Notes under the pieces: generated by a model
What the model was told of the DNA's origin: nothing
The model's database searches: none
Seen by the model: the letters and a program-made list of their open reading frames with translations, nothing else
Source: Aphanomyces cochlioides
Taxonomy: Eukaryota > Oomycota > Saprolegniomycetes > Saprolegniales > Verrucalvaceae
Assembly: GCA_019828595.1 (NCBI GenBank)
Contig: JAHQRK010000027.1
Coordinates: 948,460-1,012,459 of the forward strand
Reading direction: 5' to 3'
DNA length: 64,000 nt
Program-made: the position numbers and the translations under genes
In this document: piece by piece, positions 35,047 to 46,108 of the stretch
How positions within the stretch are numbered: the first letter of the stretch is position 1
Layout of the letters: the number at the start of each line of letters is the position of its first letter

Positions 35047-35114
35047 TTGCGCGTTATCGACTTCATGTCATATTCGTCACGCTCTGGCTGCGGTTGACGG
35101 AAGGAAGAAAAATG

Positions 35115-36414
35115 TCATGAGTCTTGATTGTTTGGTCGTTGTCGCTGGTCATTGCCTTGGTGATTGCGTTGGAATTGTGGTCTGTGGTGTTGGTCACGGC
35201 GTTGCTGGTGGCGGGAGTCTCTTCCATTGTTTCCGAGAGTGAAACTATGCGCTCGCTCAAAGTCTAGAGCTACTTGAATGGCTTCGGTTACTGATTCACA
35301 TCTTCTATAGTGAACTTCTTCTCTTGTTCTTGTTCGTAGGCCGCGTTGGAAAAAGGATATCTTGTCGCGCTCGGTCATGTCTTGGACTTGAGTGCAAATA
35401 CGGCGGAACTTGCCGACATAGTCCATTAAATTGGCGCAGTTAGCTTGCTTCAACTCGTAGAGTTGGTCGCGGATGCGGTCTTGTAAGTCATCGGGCTCGA
35501 ATTCATATCGGAGTTCTTCTTCGAGTTCGAGGAGTGTTTTTGGTGGTTCGCCACTTGTGCGTAGGCGGTCTTGATACCAGGCTGCTGCTAAGCCCCGAAA
35601 GTTGGCTACGACCATGGCAATGCATCTTGTATGCGTCTCTCGATTCAGTTTAGGGTCGATGTTTTTCGCCTTGAAATATGTGTTTACTTGATGTATGTAT
35701 AGACTTATGCTTTCGTCCATTCTTCCGTGATACTTCGGCATTGTAAGGCCTTCAACTTTGTATTCTTGACCACGTCGACTTTCTTCATGTCGCTTGTTGC
35801 TTTCTTTTTGGACTTCAACTTGAAGGGATTGTGTCTTGGAGACTTCTTCCAAATTTTTCTCTAATCTACGAATTGTTTCTAACATTGTTGCAAATAATTG
35901 CTCTAATTCTACCATCTTTTTTTTTCTGATATTATTTTTTTTGAAAGTGTTTTGTTTTGAATTCTTTTTCTAACTTTGTTCTATTTTCTTTTTTTGCTGT
36001 CTTTTTTGTTTTCTTAAAAAGGCTAAGCTATTCTTTTTCTATTTTTTGACTTTTCTTCGTCTTCGACTTGGATTTCGCTTTTTCTTGATTTTGATTGGCT
36101 GCTTTCTTCTTGAGGCGGGCTGCGCGGTAATTGATGATGTCGCGGTCGAGCGTCCCACTGATCAGATTTTCGACTTGAGTGTTGCGCCGGATAAGGTTAT
36201 CCGTAAGAGCTTGAAGTACGTTGCGCGCGTCGGAGTTTTTTGCTTCAGGGATCAGGGCACGCAGTTTCTTGATGACCACGCTTTGGAACGAGCAGAGTTG
36301 GTAGATGTCAGCACGCAACTTGATCGCTTCGCTGGGAGTCGAGAACAAATCCGCGATAGATTCGGCAGCCGCTAATTGGTGTACGCTTGAAACGCGATTG
36401 TTGCTTCTAGGCAT
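35115..36414 (-). CDS. gag region of retrotransposon 2
   Basis: Two minus-strand frames. 36414-36028 encodes a basic 128-aa protein rich in Lys at its C-terminus. 35915-35115 is a capsid-type gag (YHGRMDESISLYIHQVNTY, AAWYQDRL, LMDYVGKFRRIC) ending in an Arg/Gln/His-rich tail. The zinc knuckle follows in the next frame, so gag and pol are separated by a frame change and a stop. The spacer 36027-35916 is T-rich. Confidence 0.7.
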
Positions 36415-36821
36415 CTATAGATCACTCTTAGACTGTGTATGGATTATTCACAAGGCTAGTACTTTACTCCTTCAGTCGAGTGGCGATTCTGCTCAAAGGA
36501 GACTAACAACGCGGACCCACTCGTGGAGAAATACTGTGATGTCGAGTAAAATGACCACACAACCGCTTCGAGAAGACAGTTGAAATACCTTGGCAAACAA
36601 GGTTGAGGGACAGGGACAGAGAGGGACACCCAGGGATAGAGGGGAAAAGGTAAAGGCAACCAAGAAGTGCTACCAAATGTAGCAAACTAGGCAGAGGAAG
36701 GCAAATTGTAGAATGAATTAGATCTCAACTTAACTCTAATCTAGCACATCCTTGTAACTTTAAGCCACATCCTATTGTCACATCGCTTTGGTTGGTGTTG
36801 AGGGGCGTTTACGCTAGTTTC

Positions 36822-37561
36822 CTAAGTCGTAAACTGCGTTACAGCATTCAGCCGAAGTCCTGAGCCAAACCGGTGGCTCAGGATCGCTACAAAAACGATG
36901 GAATCCCAAGGTTTTTCAAACGTGGAGAGAGTCTCAGCAATGAGATTGTAATGACTTTGGGCACTCGGGTCTTCTTCATCCTCTAAAGGACGAAACACCA
37001 GCAAGGAGAATCGCCTTGTCAAACAGTAGAGGATGTCATCTGCATCCTTTTCAGTCGAATCCTCGTATACAGCAAATATGGCGATATAGTGGCGTCCTGA
37101 GCTTTGCCAACCGTCAATTACAAGGCCAAAACGTTCTGGTAGCTTCTTAGAAATTTTGCCTTGAACACGAGTGAATAATGCTTCCAAATATTTCTTGATT
37201 GTTTTCGTCGAGATCGGGGACATTTTAGTGTTCTGTTTGGTGAAAAAATCTCGCTTTCACAAAAGCTTAGGGGCAGCCTTTCCATAATTATCCACTCAAT
37301 CCAGCGGAATATGTCGTGCGTTCGTACGTCTTTTGATGTCTTCTACACTTTCACTTCTTCCATTCTTGCCTCAAATTCAGTTATGTAATTGGGATGTTTT
37401 TCGTTCAAATGACGCATGTGATTTGTGTAGCCGTTACTCTTTGTGTACGCTTTTTGGCAAATACTGCAAACAGACTTGACTTTTCCTTGCTTTAGTTCAT
37501 CTGTGAAGAGCACGCTGACGATGTGGCTGTTTTTCCATGAAGGCGCCTCGTCAGATGACAT
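36822..37561 (-). pseudogene. hAT transposase, BED finger and catalytic N-terminus (truncated)
   Basis: Start at 37561 (MSSDEAPSW). A BED-type zinc finger (VCSICQKAY, then HMRHLNEKH) is followed by a stop. In a further frame come WIEWIIMERLPLSFCE and then TIKKYLEALFTRV, LPERFGLVIDGW and HYIAIFAVYE, the region around the first catalytic Asp (the D of IDGW) in hAT transposases. At least two frameshifts are present and the C-terminal half with the dimerisation domain is missing, cut off where retrotransposon 2 lies. The Mutator-like element inserted 30 bp upstream of this start codon. Confidence 0.75.
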
Positions 37562-37769
37562 GGTCTTCGTGAATGATCTCATTGAAAAAGGGGAAAATGT
37601 CAAAAGGTGTATAATGTACAGAGATCTGGGAAATATAAGACCAGCAACTAACCCTACCCTACAATAGAACCTTCATAATTGATATTATAAATTATAACAG
37701 GAAATATAATTGGCAGGATGCCAGCCATCATTTCATGGCCATAAAGTGACAAACGTGATGTCAGACAAG

Positions 37770-38170
37770 CACCAAGGCCTGAGTAAGCTACGACGCTCCT
37801 ACACGGCGTCATACAAACTCAAGATTCTTCGTGCCGTTGAAGAAGAAGGCATGCAGGCTGTTGTTGCGAGAACTGGAAAACTATACGAAAATGGGACGCG
37901 ACAGCGTTGAAATCCCTTCAAGCCCAAGCGAAAAGGTCCCCTGGTGCGGGGAGACCGTGTATTCTTCCACAGCCTCAAGTAAGCATAATAAATATATCAT
38001 ACTTTACTCTTCTTAATAACAATAGAATCTTCTCCATTTCATGGAGTTCTTACGACAAAAACGACGTCCTCTGAGCACCTTTCACATGGTGCAGTATCTG
38101 AAGACACACCACTCAGAGTGGTTGCGATAGTGGTTGGGATTGTTCGACAACACATCCTCGAAATGGATAC
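37770..38170 (+). pseudogene. Remnant of a pogo/Tigger-like DNA-binding N-terminus
   Basis: RRSYTASYKLKILRAVEEEG (from about 37789) resembles the first helix-turn-helix of pogo/CENP-B-type transposases; RKWDATALKSLQAQAKR continues in another frame. After about 38040, LRQKRRPLSTFHMVQYLKTH then HSEWLR ends at a stop. There are several frame breaks and no DDE domain. It may be an older insertion inside the Mutator-like element or a captured DNA-binding domain. Confidence 0.4.
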
Positions 38171-38589
38171 AGTAAGTATTAAATTGTAGATGTTTTCACT
38201 TTATCTATGACTGCTATGACTTTTCATTGAATGCATGGTATTTTGCAATATCGTAGGTATTCTAGTTACTTTCACAGTGCATAAACTTTAATGATAGCCT
38301 TAAATACAAAGTTCTTGTTCTTGAGACGACACCAATATATAATTTAATAGGATAAAATATTTCACAGGTCCATGACTTCAACTTGAGTTTGAAACTGACC
38401 AATCACCGAAGAGCCGCCGCTGGTCTTATATTTCCCAGATCGCTGTATCAAAATATTTCCAAAATGAGCAAAATGTGTATAAACGACAATCATTCTTGTG
38501 TCATATTGTGTATTGTGAATGTGTCGTCAATTAGTGTATAATTATGTGAAAATTGGTCCTTCTGGATACACGTCGGGCTTGCCAGAAAG

Positions 38590-39716
38590 TCCTTGGAGTT
38601 GATTGTTCGCATAGTAAGTGCTCTTCTTTTAGTGGTGTTCAGATCGCTCTGGTTGGACGTGATGGCAACTGTCGAAATATTTTGTTAGTTAGCACCTGCT
38701 GAAGACATCGATACATATTTGTGGTTTTTCTCGACTTTGATATCATCTGGCTTTGATTTTACCGAAGTGCCAATATTTTGTGATCGCCATCCTGCCTTGT
38801 TGTCAGTTGCTTCTACACTTGGACTCGTGCTGCGGTATTGTACTCAACATATTCTTCGAAATGTTCGCTCCAAATACCCTCGATTCACACCACGCCACTC
38901 AAATCTCATTTGGAGAATCCAGGCAGCAGAAAGCGATGATGAGTACAACCATGCTCTAGAGGCACTATCCGTCGAAGTTGGATCTGATGTTTACAACTAC
39001 CTCAAGAATATTGCTCCCATTCACTGGTGTTTACATGCAAACATTGGTGTGAAATCATTGTATGGATGGCGGACAAGCAATTTTGTTGAAAGCTTGTTTG
39101 ATTCTCAATTGGTGCAGGGGATGAGAAGCCTTCCTCCCATGCAATTCCTTGAAGCTGTCTGCAGTAGCATGGTCGACGCTGCATATCAACGATCTCAATC
39201 AGCAACTAAATGGATTCAGGAATCCATTTTAGTCACACCTGCGCCTCAAAAGATGTATGACATTATGCAGTCCAGCATGCGTCTGATGACATTGCGTACG
39301 TGTGGAATACCTCCTCAAGTACTCGTTTACGCCGCCGTGTGAACAAAATTTTGTTCAATTGCACTTGTCCGTTTATGGACAAATTTGGTATACCATGTCG
39401 GCACTTGATTGCCGCTTTGAACTCCATGAATGAGTTGGAGAAGATCCACTCTGCGTTTTCCGAGTGCTACCTCGTTTCATTGTACGAGGAGGCCTTTCGC
39501 AATAAGTCGGTTTTTGTTCCTTTGGAAACCGAAGTTGAACAGAGAGGTAAGCAACGAGGTTGACGTTTGCCTTCCCCCTGTTGTATCACGACAGCCGGGG
39601 CGCCCAAAGATGAAACGTATACGAAGTAAAGGTGAAGTTGGCGACATGTCCTCGTACAGATGCTCGAAGTGTAGCAAGCCAGGTCACAATAAACGTCGAT
39701 GCAATTTGACGTAAGC
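38590..39716 (+). pseudogene. MULE transposase with SWIM finger and zinc knuckle (frameshifted)
   Basis: Reads VLGVDCSHSK and VGRDGNCRNIL (38595-38690), then after a frame change EDIDTYLWFF, PIFCDRHPALLSVAS, YCTQHILRNV and TSNFVESLFDSQ. These are the MULE catalytic-domain motifs, with Asp in GVD and in FCDRH. After another frame change near 39310-39345 comes the SWIM finger (CTCPFMDKFGIPCRHLIAAL), then a CCHC knuckle (CSKCSKPGHNKRRC) in a third frame, ending at 39714-39716. Three frame changes make it inactive unless introns or errors explain them. Conserved upstream domains were not found. Confidence 0.75.
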
Positions 39717-39789
39717 CGCGCGAACAAATCTCATAGATGCATTGATTGTTTATTACTGCAGCATATATAACAATCTAGATACAATGAAA

Positions 39790-40707
39790 TCATGCATTTC
39801 GGCATTTGCTTGAACCACACTGGCATTCAAACCATAAATCTTTTTTGCCATAATCGACTGACTACTCCTCGCCTGGTAAAACGATTTTCGTCGTAGCAAC
39901 CACAACAGTAATATGGCGCCGATTCTGGACTTCAAAGAAACCACAGTTTGCATCACACGAGTGATTGATAAATCGAGTGATGTTGCCATACTTTTCAGCA
40001 TCAATGAAGAGCTTCTTCCCTCTGGTAGATCTTGCCCCTAAAGCAATCACATATGAGTTTTGCTGGGTCTTATCGCGGGTGAAATCGTGCGTCGTGAGAA
40101 TGCCAGAGTACTCGCCAACCACAGTGCCCTGTTCGATGAGGTTTTTAGTCGTCAACGTATAACCAAGGCGGCCCATTTTCAAGACAAGTCCATCCAAGTT
40201 CTTCAATCGATTTCCGCAGTCTTGGAGAACACAATTGTTGTTTGCACAAAACATGCCAGAGCGAGCATTTGGGCAATAATCGATTCTGCATCTCTCTTCA
40301 CACTTACACCAATCAACTTCTCCAATGTCATGAATAGAGATGCCACGCGGGTTCAATGTGTGGTTGATATTCACAACACTTGCAGGCCATTCAGCATCAA
40401 TCAAAGGACCATCGCTGACTTCATTGTCGTTTGGCTGAGCGGTTGTACTGTCGAGGGGGAAATCGACTGATTGAGTGACAGCAGTGCAATCAAAGTCTTC
40501 AGGGAAAACATCATGCGGAATCTTGTTGCCTTCAATGTTGCTGGCATCCAAGCTTTCGATTTGCTCAGTGCCGTGCTCAATATCTTTCGGCTGCCGAGGT
40601 CCAGGTTCCTGGATAGTTTGTTCTTGTGCAAGAATTTCGACAAAGTTAGAAAGCTTCTTCGACATCATGACAGAGACATGATACGCACGCTTGGAGTCTC
40701 TAACCAT
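39790..40707 (-). CDS. SET-domain lysine methyltransferase-like gene carried by the Mutator-like element
   Basis: Minus-strand frame from Met 40707. After an acidic, low-complexity N-terminus comes an AWS/pre-SET-like Cys cluster (CKCEERCRIDYC, FCANNNCVLQDC). The SET core follows, with KMGRLGYTL, VVGEYSGIL, ITRFINHSCDANCGF (the NHSC cofactor/active-site motif) and LPGEE. A TAG at 39862-39864 stops the frame right after GEE, where family members have Leu. Past it, in the same frame, SVDYGKKDLW continues and ends FECQCGSSKCRNA (post-SET zinc site) and TGA at 39790. So one nonsense change separates an otherwise complete SET plus post-SET gene. The domain order resembles histone H3 methyltransferases of the AWS-SET-postSET type. 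Read as a captured host gene. Confidence 0.75.
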
Positions 40708-41230
40708 GACTCGAAGCTTGTTGTATTTCTTCTTTCTCGATTTTGGCTTTGAATAGCCGGCCTTCCTGTGCGTTGCTTCTTAAAGCTATACTCCTTTTCT
40801 CCATATGTGGGAATATCTGTGAAGTCAATTCCTTTTCGATGTTCCCTCAGTCGCAATTCGAATTTATCGGTCGTATCCTTACCTGCATGAGATATGCATC
40901 CTTGGATAGACCTTGTGTATTGTCGGATTTTGTTTCAAAGTCCATCTGTCAGGTGGAAAGGAAATTTCGAAATGTGTAAAATGTGTCACAATGTGTATAA
41001 TGAGTGGTTGTCATTATTTTCTCCAAAATTTTGTAACCCTAACCATTTTTATCACTTTTTTGAAATATTTTCAAATTTTATACACCTTTTGACATTTTCC
41101 CTTGAAAAGGGTGTTCGGTAAACAGTCACTATCCGGAAAAATGGGAAAAAGTCATTTATAATTTAAAAATCATAATCGCATTTTTAAATTATAATGACTG
41201 GAATGCATTATGCCTTTTTTCCCAGCCCTG

Positions 41231-41361
41231 GTTGCGATCAATGCATGTGCTACATGTTCAAGTCAGCCCTTGTCAATACCGTGAAAGATACATCAATGTG
41301 AGATAACGTATGGAGCCGGCAGAAGATATCATGGATAGTATGGTCAAGGCATGTATATTTA
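41231..41361 (+). repeat. 3' LTR of retrotransposon 1, middle piece
   Basis: Continues the LTR from GTTGCGAT (duplicated by the hAT insertion) to TATATTTA, where the Crypton interrupts it. Matches 23509-23655 of the 5' LTR with small indels. Confidence 0.9.
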
Positions 41362-44121
41362 CAGATATTTGGGGGTTGCGAAAGGAACGCGAAACCTCTT
41401 CAAATGCATACTATTAGTTTCTATGGCATTTCCATCATAGTGAGTGACTTGGTTGCATGGATATCTGTTGCAGTGGTCAAGTGATGCCTGAATGCCCGTC
41501 AAGGAGGTAAAATCGCCCGTGAAAGTCGTCCAAGCCGCCAAGCTATGGAAGCATGCGATTGACAAGACGCATGACTATCAATCAAGTGGAGCTGCAAGCC
41601 ATTCGAATGATCGAGGGGATGATTGCTTGTCGTCAGGCCACGCTGGAGTGACTCTGAATGAATGCAAACAAGCAACAAACAAGCAAAACAGGTACATTAG
41701 ATCTCACTTAATCTCATTCTTACTCTTTGCAATGTGTGTATAGAGTGTAGCATAGCTCATCTCGTCGAGACGAAGCTTTTCGAATTGTTCAGTGGCAAGA
41801 TTTTTGAAAAGTGAATGGCAAAGCTTTTTGAAACAACGAGAGTAAAGGGCAGTTGAGTTTGTCGAGGTGAGTTGAGGAATAGAGCCTGCAGGTACATCAG
41901 AGAATTTTAACAAATGCTCAATCGCACGTCGTAGCTTGGATAGATTTACTCGATCCGAATTCTTCGCAAAATGTTTTGGCCGTATCAATCTCAATGGTGA
42001 ACGAGACTGCTCAGGTACACCTTTCCACCATAGCATCCACATATCAGACATCTTTCCTGTTGGGCAAGCTAGATATTCTGTTGACTGCTGAGGCAAAAAC
42101 ATGAGCTCAGAGGTCACACTGGGTTGAAGGCACGAGGTTGCCGAATTGATGCTTTGGGTGGTATTGGCCACAAGATCCTTTAATATAGCAGAACGAATTT
42201 GATCAAAGAGGTCGTGAATAGACTCGTTTGACACTGCACTTCTTTGATACCTCTGCAATTGCTTGCTTATGCTTTTTGTAATCAATTCGGGCATTTCACT
42301 TATCGTTTGCAAGACATTTTGGAGCTCATTTTTAACACAGTTGAGCTGATGTGACAACACTACATGGGGGGGAACACCACTTGCACGCATACCTGTCGTA
42401 GTATTGTGGACAACCCCACAATGGACACGCCCTTTTAAAGTTGGAATCAAGTTGGATCTCCAAAGAGCGGATGAAAAGAATGGGTGATTCTTCTCGACAA
42501 CTGATTCCAACCAGTCCATGTTGTACACGATTGATGCCAAGAGATAAGGCACTGACATACGAAAACAGCTCGGATACCACGTTGAATACCCTGGCAGAAT
42601 CACTTCCCACTGGTCACCTGTAAGCACACTCGACTCGAAGTGGGGTGGCAAAATGGCAAACTCTTATGTGTTGACATTGAGGCCTATGACTATAATATAT
42701 GATCTGTGTGTGAGTCTACCTACCTGCAGCTGCCCGTCCGACGAATTGATCGCCACCAGATCCAGTAAAGTTGTACCGCCCTTGAACAGGTCCAAGTGTC
42801 CAACCAGCCCGAAGATAGACAGACACGGGATTTGGACCACCTGGGTTGCTGGACAACTCGCTGGCGACCCCCTTTCGATAGGAATGCGTTCCTATGTCAT
42901 CGACCGAGAGTCCTACGGAATCGGTAGTACAAAGTCTACTCTAGAATGTACCTAAATGGCATGTCTTTGAAAGCCACGCTGAGAACCGTTCTTCTGCGTT
43001 TGGCCCAAACAAGAGAGTTGTAGAATCGTCTCTCTGGGCACCCCTAGTGAATACCAGTACTGCTAGACTTCATACCAAATTAGTCGAACGTGAAGTAGGT
43101 TCAACAAACCTCAAGATTGGACATATTTCAGGACTGTTGGGGTTGGCGAAGACACGATGAGGATGGCAGTTTGCACCCTCTTGATCATTTTTTGCTCGAC
43201 TGTACTGAACAACCAGAGCATCACCTACCATGACACTTACATCATGTTAGAATGAACAATACCTTCCCATGTAATGTGATTATAGCGAAGAGCGCCGACA
43301 CTGGCAGCTCTTGCAATCAAATTCCAACACATTAAGAGATAGCAATGAGCAATTCGATAAGATTTCTTATCATTTTCGCCATGAAGCGCTTTTTGCGCTA
43401 GATAACGATAGCCTATACAGGAATTTCAATTAGAAGACGTTAACAATCGACCTCACCATCAATCGATACTGGATCTTTGCCCTCGCCGATGGGCATTTTC
43501 CCCTCCTCTTTCAGCATTGCCACCTTTCTTTTGTAGCCACTCAAATAATATAAACAATGTCAAGTTTGAAATTAGGTGAACTTACCTGCAAGAACTGTGA
43601 CGAGCTCGTCGGACATTTTGACGCGATTTTCACGATGCAAATAGACGATAGCACTGCGACACGCATTTATAGCCGCTGACGACTTATACTGCGGCCCCTC
43701 ATTATCTTTTCCTTTTGTATTCTTCTGAGCCTCGTGACTCAGAAAGCGCTTGCATGCATGCGGGTCAAGTGGAAGCACAACCTTACCGTTGGCAACCAGT
43801 TGAGGGTGCTCTATCTCCAGCCAAGCGTGCAACCGGCGTACTACAGTGTTGTATTGATATCTTGTCCTTGGGGCAAGACGCATGCTCATCACTTCATCAC
43901 CTTTGTCCATGCGTGTGCTTATCATGCAGAAACTTGGAAACTTAATACGTCTGATGAGCCGGATAAACGTTTCTCCGTCGTTTCGCGAATCCATATATAT
44001 CCTGAGATATATTCTCGCATATACAAACGGCAAGTCAAATTATATCTATATATCCCACATTGCGAAATCTCGCATTTCGCGATTCCCATATACATCCGGC
44101 AAAATAGTTTCGTGAACCACA
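41362..44121 (-). mobile_element. Crypton 1, inserted in the LTR
   Basis: The LTR word TATATTTA is present on both sides (41354-41361 and 44122-44129), so the element spans 41362-44121. It encodes a tyrosine recombinase on the minus strand. Its 5' end on the minus strand (GTGGTTCACGAAACTATTTTG) and about 150 bp of leader are similar to the start of the second Crypton at 60520. Cryptons integrate by site-specific recombination; the 8-bp direct repeat may be part of the recombination target. Confidence 0.8.
41704..44033 (-). CDS. Crypton 1 tyrosine recombinase
   Basis: Multi-exon on the minus strand. The N-terminal SAM-like DNA-binding domain (RLAPRTRYQYNTVVRRLHAW, INACRSAIVYLHRENRV) is at 44033-43590. 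A short exon has MPIGEGKDPVSIDG near 43490. The catalytic domain carries Arg in CWNLIARAASVG (about 43310), THSYRKG (about 42870) and the Tyr in VQGRYNF (about 42770). The last frame, 42651-41704, has PPHFESSVLTGDQWE, LPYLLASIVY and a C-terminal GCR1-like DNA-binding segment (MWMLWWKG, SPLRLIRPKHF). The R-HxxR-Y residues are intact. Introns were placed only approximately, with consensus sites at the same points as Crypton 2. Confidence 0.7.
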
Positions 44122-44308
44122 TATATTTAGATATAGTAAATCGTATCTCACTTTCTAAAACCAATAACAAGAAGCAAGTCCAGTGGTCTCCAGTGGTCTC
44201 CTGTGGTCTCCTGTGGTCTCCATCCTTCCTAGCTCTTGACGTGAAAGGACCAAACCTTCCTCTGCAACCCATTTCATTCTAGAGTGGGTGTCACCATATT
44301 ATACAACA
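44122..44308 (+). repeat. 3' LTR of retrotransposon 1, last piece
   Basis: Runs from the second TATATTTA copy to TATACAACA, followed by the GAATG target duplication. It contains four copies of the 10-bp GTGGTCTCC-like unit. Confidence 0.9.
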
Positions 44309-44313
44309 GAATG

Positions 44314-46108
44314 CATGCATACTTCTATTTGAATGTCTTCAAATCGGTCATGTATTTGAATTATCGCCTCCTGGGGTACGAAAGAAGGCACTCGTAAGAC
44401 AACTTTTCAACTTTTGCGCTTCATGCGTGATATTATTAGGGTTGATTGATGACAGTAAAATGCGGTTGATCGTCTGACGCACGCGGAAGAACAGGATTTC
44501 CGTCGAGCTTCCAGAACAGAATCAAATATGAATCATTAGGAGCTGCATGTCGACCATTAACAAGCATCAGGAATCACGCCTTGACTCGGTTTCAGAGAAA
44601 ATCACCTTCTGAAAGCAAAATGTTTCTTTTAATCGCGTCATTCACTTTCGGGAAACCCAATTGTAAAACGGTTCCCCACTGTCCCTCTGTCCATAACGAA
44701 GCGGGGTTCGAAGACTCGACCTCATCATGTTCATTGCGGTATTGTGCGATGTACAAGTAAGATGCACGCCATGAAAATGCAATTGGTGACATGGATGTGT
44801 ATGCCGAGTTGAGCACCACTAAGTATTCGTTACCGAGGGAGCGACGGAAATTTGGCACTGTGGTACTTGGGCAATTGTCCAATCATTTGCAGGTAATTTA
44901 GGTTTGCAGTTGGGACATATATTCACCCAATCACTGTCAGTAAGTTTGGAATCCCACAGTGCTTGTATCGGGGTTCAATTCTTTTTCAATGTCTTAGCGC
45001 GATATACTCGAAACCATCGCTTGATAACAAAGAAAATGTTTGTTTCGACTTGTTTGAGCTGTATTTAGTGATGATTTCAAATCACAGCCTTAAAAATTAG
45101 TTGGTAAAGATTATCTACTTTGGTCCAATCATATGTAATTAACGTACTTGTTTATTTCGCATTGGATGATACAATGCACACTCTAATTCAAACAATCCAA
45201 GTACCACTTGTACTAAAATTCCGTCGTTCCCGGATAACACGCTATAATAATATTATGGAGGTTCTACTGCTGTCATGGGATTGGTGCTCGATTTTGATCC
45301 ACTGCTCGATTTTGGACTTTTACGTTAGTCGAAAGTTGGTGCAGAAGAATAAAGTCACAAGTTGAATCAGGTGTCAACGATTGCGAGTTGTCCTTGCTAT
45401 GCTGAATGGTTCATCGACTCGACATTCAAGCTTTACGCCGTTCTCAAAATGTAGAAATTTTCTTCACAGCATGCGCTAACATGAGACATAACACAGGACA
45501 GTGTACAATTAGACAGAAGTTAAACAAGTGTGAAGTCGGTATTTTCTAAGCCGAGAGCTCAAGTGGTTTGCAGCTTGACCAAATAACGAAGTCCGATTGT
45601 CCGATGCGAAAGCTAAACGAGTTCGGCAACTTTCGGCTATGGTGGAATCAAAACACAATCCGCCCATGGAAACTGCTCGATCACGAACAACAGATCGATA
45701 CTGCACACAACTTCCTGGTAGTATACTCTTCACAGAACAAAACTTTACATAGTGATATCGCCTTGCCATATGCTCAACGAAATTTATCGAAGAAGTGTGC
45801 CAGTTCTGCAATCATCTTGAGGTTCAAGAAGATTGATTCACCTCGTACTGCCACGCAATGCAAGAATGTTGAGACTGACCGAACAGAACACCTTCAACTG
45901 GATGAGAACAACTCGTGATAGTTGAGGTCACTCGGCTGACTCATATTCACCAACAACATGATTCACGTAGCATTGCACATCACAGAAGAATAGATTAGTA
46001 TTGTTCAGGACAACGATGGGATCTGCTGAAGCCGAGCATGACTCTAGATCCCCTTACATTTTCTTGGTTTCGCCACCTCATTCTTCAAAAAGCGTCAACC
46101 CCACCATC
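44314..46108. other. Host sequence, no gene recognised
   Basis: The minus frame 44882-44592 and the frames at 45509-45918 on both strands are open, but I recognise none of them. The sequence is A/T-rich. Unrecognised small genes are possible. Confidence 0.4.

Larger units (their letters stand above)
31325..36800 (-). mobile_element. Ty3/Gypsy retrotransposon 2 (minus strand) inside the hAT element
   Basis: On the minus strand from high to low coordinates: probable 5' LTR/leader (about 36800-36420), gag (36414-35115), then zinc knuckle, protease, reverse transcriptase, RNase H and integrase (35046-31325). A candidate LTR begins TGTGACAATAGG near 36779. I could not locate a matching 3' LTR or target duplication, so the exact boundaries are uncertain and the 3' end may be lost. 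Its pol differs from that of element 1 (YMDD rather than YFDD; no chromodomain seen). Confidence 0.75.
37591..41101. mobile_element. 3.5-kb Mutator-like element carrying a SET-domain gene
   Basis: Perfect 24-bp terminal inverted repeats lie at 37591-37614 and 41078-41101 (outer bases GGGAAAATGTC). They are flanked by a 9-bp duplication, TTGAAAAAG on the left and TTGAAAAGG on the right (8 of 9 identical), the length typical of Mutator-like elements. Between the ends are a plus-strand MULE transposase remnant (about 38590-39716) and a minus-strand SET-domain gene (39790-40707) convergent with it, 73 bp apart. A pogo-like N-terminal remnant lies at the left. Inserted just upstream of the hAT transposase. 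Confidence 0.85.
29992..41230. mobile_element. 11.2-kb hAT element in the 3' LTR of retrotransposon 1
   Basis: The 8-bp duplication GTTGCGAT lies at 29984-29991 and 41231-41238, exactly inside the LTR sequence. Ends are CAGGGGTGGGAAAAA and, inverted, CAGGGCTGGGAAAAA, the CAGGG-type terminal repeat of hAT transposons. A BED-finger transposase remnant reads on the minus strand (36822-37561). The element was later inflated by a Ty3/Gypsy element and a Mutator-like element. Confidence 0.85.
23508..44308 (+). mobile_element. Ty3/Gypsy LTR retrotransposon 1 with nested insertions
   Basis: It is flanked by a 5-bp target duplication GAATG (23503-23507 and 44309-44313). The 5' LTR is 23508-23814 (307 bp, TG...CA). 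The 3' LTR survives in three pieces: 29983-29991, 41231-41361 and 44122-44308. Without insertions the element is about 6.8 kb minus the pol insert. Domain order is gag, protease, reverse transcriptase, RNase H, integrase, chromodomain, typical of a chromovirus. A purine-rich tract (AAGGGAGG at about 29972-29979) precedes the 3' LTR. It is inactive: gag and pol carry stops, frameshifts and insertions. Confidence 0.9.

Noticed and set aside
36420..36800. Confident LTR pair for retrotransposon 2
   Set aside because: A TG...CA-bounded segment can be proposed upstream of gag, but no matching copy was found downstream of integrase.
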